This document shows, in pieces, positions 7,780-13,604 of a stretch of DNA of 15,467 nt (its first letter is position 1; every line of letters begins with the position of its first letter). The DNA is from JADHUC01 sp964617665 (GTDB lineage: Bacteria > Planctomycetota > Planctomycetia > Pirellulales > Pirellulaceae): contig CAZUAH010000317.1 in assembly GCA_964617665.1 (NCBI GenBank), forward strand, positions 1-15,467, read 5' to 3'. The position numbers were made by a program, and so were the translations under genes. The notes under the pieces were generated by a model. It had not been told where the DNA came from. It saw only the letters and a program-made list of their open reading frames with translations, and did not search any database.

Positions 7780-9114
7780 TCAACCGGTCGCCGACACGAC
7801 GTTGTCTTCGCCCTTCGCTCCAGGCAATACGCTTCCGCGCGGCTGGCGAAAAAGATGCCGCCAAAAAATGAATGCTCCTGCCAGAGTAGCCAGACTAATG
7901 ATCTGGGAGATGGTAAGCGAAGTGCCGAATTTGCCGAGTTCGTCGTTGCGGATGATCTCCAGAAGGAATCTGGTGATGGGGTAAAGCGTCAGCAGCAGTG
8001 CGATGACTTCGCCGTCGCGACGGCGAAACGGGTAGTAGGCCCAGAGCAGCAGGCAGAGCACAGCGGCGTTGATGGAACTGTAGACTTGCGTTGGATGGGC
8101 AGGCCTACTGCGAGGCGGAAGCTGTGGCAGTATGACTTGCACGGTGCTCAGGGCGGAACCGACATGGGTCTCTATCGCCAAATCCGGCCCGGACATCGCC
8201 AAGATTCTTCTCACCTTCGCGTACGAATCGATTGACTCGCCATTGATCGAAACGATGAAGTCACCCACCTCGAGCCCGCCCTTTTCCGCCGCACTGTCTG
8301 GCTCTACCACCCTGACGACCACCTCCGATTGATTTGAATCCCAGCCGACGGTGAATCCGTGCAGTTGCCCAAGTGAATGCTGGTGGTCGTAGGGAGGGCT
8401 GTCGAGGGCGTAGGGTGGGTTGCCTTTGGGGAAGGTAATGCCCAAGGCACGGGACTGGCACACATCACCGTGACAGCATCCGTTCAGCAGACACCCTATC
8501 CGGCCAATGGCCAAGCCAATCATCATAGCCGGTGCGACCAAATCAAGGACTGCCAGCAGTGGCAGGCCGTGTTTGCGTATAAACCAGATTCCGGTTATTC
8601 CGGCGCCGACCAGCGATCCGTACACGACCAGACCGCCTTCGGTGACGTTCACCAGCGCGCCAATCGTTGCACCCAGCGTCGCGTGGTCGAACCGATGCCA
8701 ATACTGAATCACGTAGAACGCGCGCGCTCCGACAATCCCACCTACAAACGTCCACAAGGCAAGCGAGTAGATCAACTCGGGATCCAGACCCATGCGGCGG
8801 GCCTGCTGGACCGCCAAGCCGACCCCACAGACCACACCCACCAGGAGCATCACGCCGTAGCCGCGAATCGCGAGCCCCAGCGGCGGTCCATTCGGCGGAC
8901 GTTCTTCCAGGAACGGCAAGACGAAATAGAACGCCGCCGCGACCAGCAGCAAGAGCGGCAAATAGCTGCGCGTGTCGGCATTCCAGCCTTGCCGTCGTAC
9001 GAGCCACAACAGCAACACGACGCCGATAATCGCCCAGACGATCAATGCCCACCCCATACCGAACACCGGCAGGCCGAATATCTCATGCGGGATGTAAATA
9101 AGGGTCTGTCGCAC
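7780..9114 (-). CDS. lgt: Prolipoprotein diacylglyceryl transferase with internal PDZ domain
   Basis: The product is 444 residues, against about 260-300 for ordinary Lgt. Lgt moves diacylglycerol from phosphatidylglycerol to the lipobox cysteine of prolipoproteins in the inner membrane. Visible Lgt features are I-R-G-Y-G-V-M-L (83-90), E-G-G-L-V-V-Y-G (159-166), G-R-I-G at 204-207, H-P-T-Q-V-Y (340-345) and R-F-L-L-E-I-I-R-N-D-E (382-392), all among many hydrophobic segments. The signature expected as G-R-x-G-N-F-x-N-x-E-x-x-G reads with Cys in place of the Asn and of the Glu. A PDZ domain is inserted at about 255-332, with D-S-A-A-E-K-G-G-L-E-V-G-D (273-285) and I-N-G-E-S-I (290-295). About 65 extra N-terminal residues resemble the segment that follows. 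The GTG start at 9114 has no clear Shine-Dalgarno sequence. panC lies 114 bases upstream on the same strand. The Lgt family call is firm; full activity is inferred. Confidence 0.9.
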   Translation of the reverse strand: MRQTLIYIPHEIFGLPVFGMGWALIVWAIIGVVLLLWLVRRQGWNADTRSYLPLLLLVAAAFYFVLPFLEERPPNGPPLGLAIRGYGVMLLVGVVCGVGLAVQQARRMGLDPELIYSLALWTFVGGIVGARAFYVIQYWHRFDHATLGATIGALVNVTEGGLVVYGSLVGAGITGIWFIRKHGLPLLAVLDLVAPAMMIGLAIGRIGCLLNGCCHGDVCQSRALGITFPKGNPPYALDSPPYDHQHSLGQLHGFTVGWDSNQSEVVVRVVEPDSAAEKGGLEVGDFIVSINGESIDSYAKVRRILAMSGPDLAIETHVGSALSTVQVILPQLPPRSRPAHPTQVYSSINAAVLCLLLWAYYPFRRRDGEVIALLLTLYPITRFLLEIIRNDELGKFGTSLTISQIISLATLAGAFIFWRHLFRQPRGSVLPGAKGEDNVVSATG

Positions 9115-9228
9115 GCGCTATAACCGCAACTGCTCTGCCAAATTATGTTTCCAGGGTAGCTGGATTCGCAAGAACTCAGCCGAATGCCGCGATCACTGGA
9201 CCTTTGCAGGTTCAGCTACTCTTTCATT

Positions 9229-10104
9229 CTATCCAATTCGACAATTGTCAATCAAACGCGTATCACCCACATACGCAGCCACTAACGCCATGGTCGACTC
9301 CTGCAATTGACGCACGGGCTCGAGTGTATCCGGATCGGCCAAGGCGACGTAGTCGATCCGACTGATTCCCGCCTGCTCGAACAATTCGCGCATGCGTCCG
9401 GTGACAGTATCGGAGTCCCGTTCACCCCGTGCAAACAACCGGGCTGCTAGCTGCAAACTGCGCCAGAGCGTCAACGATCGTTCGCGTTCCTCGTCGTTTA
9501 GATACCGGTTCCGCGAACTCATGGCAAGGCCATCCGGTTCGCGGACAGTGGGGCAAACGCGGATCTCGATCGGTAGATCCAGATCCTGAGCCATTCGCTG
9601 GATTACCTGAGCCTGTTGATAGTCCTTCTGTCCAAAAAACGCGATATCGGCCTGAGCAAGATTGAACAGCTTCAGCACGACCGTTGTCACACCGCGGAAA
9701 TGCCCCGATCTGCACTGTCCTTCGAGAGGCTCTGCCACTTGGGGCGGATCGACGTACGTCGAAAAACCCGCGGGATACATGTCGTCGGCGTTTGGCGCGA
9801 ACACCAAATCCACGCCACATTTCGCCAGTGCGGTCAAATCGTCTTGAAGCGTGCGAGGATACTTGCCGAGATCTTCCTGCGGCCCGAATTGCGTGGGATT
9901 CACGAAAATGGTCACGATCGTACGGTCGCATTCGTCCCGCGACGCGCGTACCAAGCTCAAGTGCCCCTCGTGCAGCGCCCCCATCGTAGGTACCAAGCCA
10001 ATCGATTTATCATCGGTGCGCGCCGCCGCCACCGCCTGCCGAAGTTCGATCGCAGTGGTCACCAGACGTGGACCGTCGTTGCTGGAGATAGTCTCGTTGC
10101 ACAT
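9229..10104 (-). CDS. panC: Pantoate-beta-alanine ligase (pantothenate synthetase)
   Basis: The 291-residue product matches the usual PanC length. PanC condenses pantoate and beta-alanine with ATP, giving pantothenate, the coenzyme A precursor, in the cytosol. Motifs are all present: V-P-T-M-G-A-L-H-E-G-H (38-48) with the HxGH nucleotide-binding pair, F-V-N-P-T-Q-F (67-73), G-H-F-R-G-V (about 134-139), F-G-Q-K-D-Y-Q (157-163) and the lid motif M-S-S-R-N-R (195-200). The ATG at 10104 is the natural start, though its Shine-Dalgarno sequence is weak. It lies 76 bases after the folK fusion on the same strand; folK and pan genes are often neighbours in bacteria. A perfect 10-base palindrome, GACAATTGTC, overlaps the last codons and is probably incidental. 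Confidence 0.97.
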   Translation of the reverse strand: MCNETISSNDGPRLVTTAIELRQAVAAARTDDKSIGLVPTMGALHEGHLSLVRASRDECDRTIVTIFVNPTQFGPQEDLGKYPRTLQDDLTALAKCGVDLVFAPNADDMYPAGFSTYVDPPQVAEPLEGQCRSGHFRGVTTVVLKLFNLAQADIAFFGQKDYQQAQVIQRMAQDLDLPIEIRVCPTVREPDGLAMSSRNRYLNDEERERSLTLWRSLQLAARLFARGERDSDTVTGRMRELFEQAGISRIDYVALADPDTLEPVRQLQESTMALVAAYVGDTRLIDNCRIG

Positions 10105-10180
10105 GCCACTATCTTGAAAACGAATGCTGCTTCATCCCTCGACCGCCAATGTACCCCGAAAGCGTCAAAGCGATAAGGTG

Positions 10181-11320
10181 TCAGCTCATCGCTTCGATGG
10201 CTGCGGTCAGTTCGGTGAGCGCCCACGCTGGCTGAGTTGCGTCCAGTTGGAGGACCGGTCCGCGTCTGGCGTGAAACACAACGTGCGACAGTTCGGAACG
10301 CAGGTTTTCGAGTTGATCGGGCGTGTCCCAAAGCGACGATGGGGCGGTCGCCACGACCCGCTCTGTCAACCAACCGACCGGGGCGTCGAGAAAAACCAGC
10401 AGTTTTGGCGAGCCGATTCGGTCCTCATGGGCACGCCATGCGTTTTCGACCTCCGCACAGTCGTCGTGGGATAGACCAAGCCTACCGTAGGCAAGGGACT
10501 GGCCAATCCAGAAGTCGCTGACGGCGGTCACGGATTCTTGCGACCGTTCCGCAGTGCTTAGAACGCATTTCAGAACTCGTTCTTGGGAGGGCGAAGCTCC
10601 TGCTGAGCCGTATTTTTCCGCGGTTTCGGCTCGGCGGGAGCCTCGCCCTCCCGGTTTTGAAACCGCTTCTAGTAATTTGGCACGACGTTGAAGAATCTCA
10701 CGCTCCAAGGCAAGAGTGTTGCGCGCGGCATCCTCTCTACCCAGGGGCTCCTCAGCCGGATCCTCAATCAGTCTAACAGACGCCTGTTTTGCCGCTTCGC
10801 GGGCGAGTGCGGTCTTCCCAACTCCGGGCAAGCCAGCGAGGGCAACGTAGTCCGGTGCTTGGTTCAAATGGTCTAACAACTGGCCAATCGTCCAGCCCAC
10901 GACTGGATGAAACATGTCGCGGGCCACTTCCGCCGCCGGCTCAAGAACGAAACGGCGGAACACCAATCGGGGATGTGGAATTTCCAATTGCGGCGTTTTC
11001 AGTATATGGTCGTCGAATAGCAGTAGGTCCAAGTCAACCGATCGAGCCGCCCATCGTTCACGACGCTGCCTGCCCAAATCCGTTTCGACCTCGCGCAGAA
11101 CGAGAAATAGCTGTTCTGGAGACAGAGACGTTTGTACACGAATGGCCGCGTTGACGAATTGACCTTGTTCCGACGGGCCGCCCACCGGGTCGGTATGAAA
11201 CCACTTGCTACGTCCCACAACGGTAATTGACGGGCGTTCATCCAAACGCCGGATCGCCCGTTCAAGCTGCGCAACGCGATCACCCACGTTGGAACCCAAA
11301 GCTATCAGACACGCGGCCAT
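10181..11320 (-). CDS. folK: FolK fused to a deoxynucleoside kinase-like domain
   Basis: The product is 379 residues in two parts. Residues 1-155 are a complete HPPK (6-hydroxymethyl-dihydropterin pyrophosphokinase, folate synthesis): A-L-G-S-N-V-G-D (7-14), Q-F-V-N-A-A (54-59), R-W-A-A-R-S-V-D-L-D-L-L (89-100), then I-P-H-P-R (114-118). Residues about 157-379 are a P-loop kinase: Walker A G-L-P-G-V-G-K-T (163-170), then V-S-D-F-W-I-G-Q-S-L-A (267-277) like the D-(F/Y)...K-S-L segment of deoxynucleoside kinases, and K-L-L-V-F-L-D-A-P (306-314) like their P-D-L-V-V-Y-L-D-A strand. The Arg-rich lid (R-x-R type) of active kinases is not obvious after residue 315. Residues 223-246 come from a palindromic repeat. 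The ATG at 11320 has no strong Shine-Dalgarno sequence. The FolK call is firm; the kinase identity is likely and its activity uncertain. Confidence 0.9.
   Translation of the reverse strand: MAACLIALGSNVGDRVAQLERAIRRLDERPSITVVGRSKWFHTDPVGGPSEQGQFVNAAIRVQTSLSPEQLFLVLREVETDLGRQRRERWAARSVDLDLLLFDDHILKTPQLEIPHPRLVFRRFVLEPAAEVARDMFHPVVGWTIGQLLDHLNQAPDYVALAGLPGVGKTALAREAAKQASVRLIEDPAEEPLGREDAARNTLALEREILQRRAKLLEAVSKPGGRGSRRAETAEKYGSAGASPSQERVLKCVLSTAERSQESVTAVSDFWIGQSLAYGRLGLSHDDCAEVENAWRAHEDRIGSPKLLVFLDAPVGWLTERVVATAPSSLWDTPDQLENLRSELSHVVFHARRGPVLQLDATQPAWALTELTAAIEAMS
10585..10652. repeat. Palindromic interspersed repeat inside the folK fusion gene
   Basis: Two 26-base arms (10585-10610 and 10627-10652) are inverted copies matching at 23 of 26 positions, separated by a 16-base loop. 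The arms contain GGGAGGGCGA and TCGCCCTCCC. A second small palindrome, CGGTTT-TG-AAACCG, follows at 10652-10665. On the minus strand the element is read in frame and encodes residues 223-246, including G-G-R-G-S-R-R-A-E and G-S-A-G-A-S-P-S. I remember such peptides, and the other-frame version E-G-E-A-P-A-E-P, as frequent in planctomycete proteins. That points to a dispersed REP/MITE-like element. No transposase is nearby. Confidence 0.8.
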
Positions 11321-11387
11321 ATTCTCGATACTCGACGCGCACAGAAAACGGCGACAGAACGAGAAATCCTCTCATTCCGCCGCCGCA

Positions 11388-11417
11388 ATACTAACGAAAT
11401 CGGAGTTGTCCGATCAA
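11388..11417 (-). promoter_or_regulatory. Possible sigma70-like promoter for the folK block
   Basis: On the minus strand TTGATC (11417-11412, four of six matches to TTGACA) is followed after 18 bases by TAGTAT (11393-11388, three of six matches to TATAAT), about 68 bases before the folK start. The fit is modest and the consensus may not apply well to this phylum. Confidence 0.2.
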
Positions 11418-11596
11418 GTCAAAAGACCTTAGGGGGGAGTCCGTTGCCACGACCAGGGCCGCCGGAAGTCGGTGTCCGTCGGTTGCCGCCCCCAAGGAGC
11501 TTGCAAGCCCAAAGCTTGGTGGATTGAACTTTGTAGGAGGCTTCGCAACCGCGCGAAACAACGGCGCACAATGATTGCACTACTTCACTTGCCTGC

Positions 11597-11651
11597 GAAC
11601 CAGAGAGGTTCACCTATTTGAGCGCCGGTCAAAACCGGCAATTGGAATTGC
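11597..11651. repeat. Cluster of three short hairpins
   Basis: GAACC-agaga-GGTTC (11597-11611), GCCGGT-caaa-ACCGGC (11624-11639) and GCAATT-gg-AATTGC (11638-11651) are perfect small inverted repeats packed within 55 bases. The last two share two bases, so they would compete. They precede the mini-ORF at 11702. Function, if any, is unknown. Confidence 0.4.
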
Positions 11652-11701
11652 GAAGTCCCATAACGTTCAACCAACGACACATTTTGCGGAGGTAGGAAGA
11701 A

Positions 11702-11719
11702 ATGTCAAGCAACCAATAG
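11702..11719 (+). other. Five-codon mini-ORF with strong Shine-Dalgarno, possible leader peptide
   Basis: GGAGG followed by a purine-rich AGGAAGA stretch precedes an ATG that reads Met-Ser-Ser-Asn-Gln-stop. It lies 163-180 bases upstream of the glycosyltransferase start. No run of one regulatory amino acid codon is present, so a classical attenuator is not supported. It may be chance. Confidence 0.2.
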
Positions 11720-11881
11720 CCGACTTTTTTGATTTCCTTCGATTTTGTTTTCGGCACGGAGACGAACGCGCGACGTAGTCTTGACGGCACCTTGTAAAAC
11801 GACTAGCGAAGGGCGACCATGTTCTCAGAAAGCTGTCATAGATGTTTCCCATCTGACGTCTGAGAATTGATACAGCGATTG

Positions 11882-12745
11882 ATGAAAGCTCTGTTGCCCG
11901 ATTACGATTTGGCCGCCGCCGATGCTCACCAGGCTCGCGACGTTCTGATGCGCATGGCGAGCGAGTTATCCACTGAATCGGGTCGAAATGAAGTTGATAT
12001 CCTGCGTGGTCTATTAGGCGACGAGGTATGTGCACGCCTGGGGATTTTTTCTATCCCCGATGATTTTCTCCTATCCGTTATCATTCCCGTCTACAACGAA
12101 GCCGATACAGTTCGCGAAGTAATTCGGCGGGTTCGGTCGATTGACATACCTACCGAGATCATTCTTGTCGACGACGGCAGTACGGACGGAACACGTCAGG
12201 CGTTGGAACAGCTGGAGGATTGTGACGATCTACGCGTCTTCTTTCAGGATCAGAACCGCGGAAAGGGCGCAGCCTTGAAACTGGGATTCACTAAGGCAAC
12301 AGGCGCGGTGATCAGCATTCAGGACGCAGATCTGGAATATGATCCACACGATTTTCTGCTGCTCTTGCCGCCGATCCTTGCGGACCAAGCCGACGTCGTA
12401 TACGGAAGTCGATTCGGATACGCGCGCGGAATTGTCTCCAGCTACGCTCACCAGAGCGGTAATCAAATGATTACCAGGCTATCGAACCTCCGCACAGGCC
12501 TGGGGTTAACCGATGTGGAGACGTGCTACAAAGTGTTCCGGCGTGAGTTCATTCAGCAGATTACGCCGACCCTGCGAGAGAATCGTTTCGGAATCGAACT
12601 GGAAATGACTGCTAAGTTGGCGAAAATAGAGGGCGTGCGCTTCTGCGAACGGCCGATCAGCTATGCGGGCCGGACGTATGCAGAAGGCAAGAAGATCGGC
12701 GTGCGCGATGGAATACGTGCCATGTGGTGTATTATGCGATACTGA
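11882..12745 (+). CDS. Family 2 glycosyltransferase, dolichol-phosphate-mannose-synthase-like
   Basis: The product is 287 residues from ATG 11882; an in-frame TTG at 11867 would add five. Neither start has a clear Shine-Dalgarno sequence. Residues 1-62 are an extension not typical of GT2. The GT-A domain follows: L-S-V-I-I-P-V-Y-N-E-A-D (64-75), I-L-V-D-D-G-S-T-D-G (94-103) and the metal-binding D-A-D in I-Q-D-A-D-L-E-Y-D-P (146-155). The C-terminal region has G-I-E-L-E-M-T, then E-G-K-K-I-G-V-R-D-G and A-M-W-C-I-M-R-Y, a usual ending of DPM1-like bacterial enzymes. No membrane helices are seen, so it is cytosolic or peripheral. It likely transfers a sugar from a nucleotide donor to a lipid carrier or glycan. 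It is first in a plus-strand run; the aldolase starts 39 bases later. The exact acceptor cannot be told. Confidence 0.9.
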   Translation: MKALLPDYDLAAADAHQARDVLMRMASELSTESGRNEVDILRGLLGDEVCARLGIFSIPDDFLLSVIIPVYNEADTVREVIRRVRSIDIPTEIILVDDGSTDGTRQALEQLEDCDDLRVFFQDQNRGKGAALKLGFTKATGAVISIQDADLEYDPHDFLLLLPPILADQADVVYGSRFGYARGIVSSYAHQSGNQMITRLSNLRTGLGLTDVETCYKVFRREFIQQITPTLRENRFGIELEMTAKLAKIEGVRFCERPISYAGRTYAEGKKIGVRDGIRAMWCIMRY

Positions 12746-12784
12746 AGTCCTGAGGTCTCTTTCCCGTATCAGTTGGAGCAAGAA

Positions 12785-13582
12785 ATGAAAAGCAATCCTG
12801 TCAAACAGAAGCTGCGTGACGGGGAACCGAGCTTCGGTACTTGGCTTTCGTTAGGTGATTTATACGCCACGCGTGTTTTGGCCCGCATGGGGTGGGATTG
12901 GCTTACGTTGGATCTGGAACATTCAGCGATCAGTTGGTCACAAGCGACGACGATCTTTGCCGCGGTTGCCGACGCGGGTTGTGTACCCATTGCTCGCGTG
13001 CCCGAAGGCAGTCATCATTACATCAAGCGAGTTTTGGACGCCGGTGCGATGGGAATCGTGGTACCCATGGTAGAAACAGTCGAGCAAGCCAAGGTGGCCA
13101 TTGCCGCGGCGAAGTATCCGCCGGAAGGTAATCGCAGTGCGGGCGGCGGGATGCACGCGATGAACTTCGGTACCACTTCGGACGAGTATTACTTGAAAGC
13201 CAATGACGAGATTCTCGTGGTGCTACAAACCGAAAGTCCACTCGGCGTCGAAAACGCCGACGCAATCTACAGCCTTCCCGGCTGCGACGCAATCTTCGTC
13301 GGACCGGTTGATCTACGGTTCCAAATGCGTGCCCCGGACGGTACGTTTCCCACGCATGAACAACACCAAGCCATGGTTCAGCGCGTGGTCGATGCCGGAA
13401 AGAAAGTCGGGACACCCACTGGTCTGCACGCGATGAATGCCGAGGCCGCTTTGAAGCTCGCCGAACAAGGCATGCAGTTCATCGCGGTGGGCAGCGATCT
13501 GCGATTGATGACGGTCCAAGCCCAGCAGACACTCCAGACACTGCAATCGGGAGAAGGTGGAAAACAGGTTGCCGGCTACTGA
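12785..13582 (+). CDS. HpcH/HpaI family class II aldolase
   Basis: The product is 265 residues, the usual family length. The family cleaves 2-keto-3-deoxy acids or 4-hydroxy-2-ketoacids to pyruvate and an aldehyde, using a divalent metal. Key residues line up with E. coli HpaI (H45, R70, E149, D175), shifted by one: H46 in L-D-L-E-H-S, R71 in I-A-R-V-P, E150 in L-Q-T-E-S-P, and D176 in F-V-G-P-V-D-L. G-A-M-G-I-V-V-P-M-V-E-T (87-98) is also typical. The Ser after the G-P-x-D-L motif in many relatives is Arg here. GGAG ends 6 bases before ATG 12785, favouring it over the in-frame TTG at 12773. The sulfatase start follows 22 bases after the stop, suggesting co-transcription. Substrate is unresolved; sugar-acid catabolism is inferred from the neighbour. 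Confidence 0.93.
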   Translation: MKSNPVKQKLRDGEPSFGTWLSLGDLYATRVLARMGWDWLTLDLEHSAISWSQATTIFAAVADAGCVPIARVPEGSHHYIKRVLDAGAMGIVVPMVETVEQAKVAIAAAKYPPEGNRSAGGGMHAMNFGTTSDEYYLKANDEILVVLQTESPLGVENADAIYSLPGCDAIFVGPVDLRFQMRAPDGTFPTHEQHQAMVQRVVDAGKKVGTPTGLHAMNAEAALKLAEQGMQFIAVGSDLRLMTVQAQQTLQTLQSGEGGKQVAGY

Positions 13583-13604
13583 CACAGAACTAGGAAGCGG
13601 AAAC

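Larger units (their letters stand above)
11321..11881. other. Divergent intergenic region, no supported gene
   Basis: About 560 bases lie between the divergent folK fusion and the glycosyltransferase. Short open frames on both strands have no recognisable family. I compared it by eye with SRP RNA, RNase P RNA, tmRNA and cyclic-di-GMP riboswitch cores and saw no match. It contains three adjacent small hairpins (11597-11651), an optimal Shine-Dalgarno sequence before a 5-codon frame (11702), then a T-rich tract at about 11724-11750. Confidence 0.45.

Noticed and set aside
8377..9123. 248-codon open frame on the plus strand
   Set aside because: It lies antisense to lgt. Its Gln/His/Arg-rich translation is what results from reading hydrophobic membrane codons on the opposite strand, and it has no recognisable motif.
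9240..9249. Perfect palindrome GACAATTGTC at the panC 3' end
   Set aside because: It lies within the last panC codons and is short enough to occur by chance; no T-run or second copy supports a terminator or operator.
9616..10176. 186-codon open frame on the plus strand
   Set aside because: It is antisense to panC, which is certain; no motif or start signal supports it.
11430..11520. GC-rich segment with G-run and C-run ends that might be a structured RNA
   Set aside because: The outer G/C runs could pair, but I found no consistent inner stem and no match to RNase P, SRP, tmRNA or 6S RNA cores.
11419..11613. 64-codon open frame on the minus strand in the divergent intergenic region
   Set aside because: It has no known family, low-complexity Gly/Pro stretches and overlap with the hairpin cluster. 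I could not support it as a gene or as an IS remnant.
11781..11809. TTGACG and TAGCGA at 17-base spacing as a glycosyltransferase promoter
   Set aside because: The -35 fits, but the -10 matches the consensus at only two of six positions.
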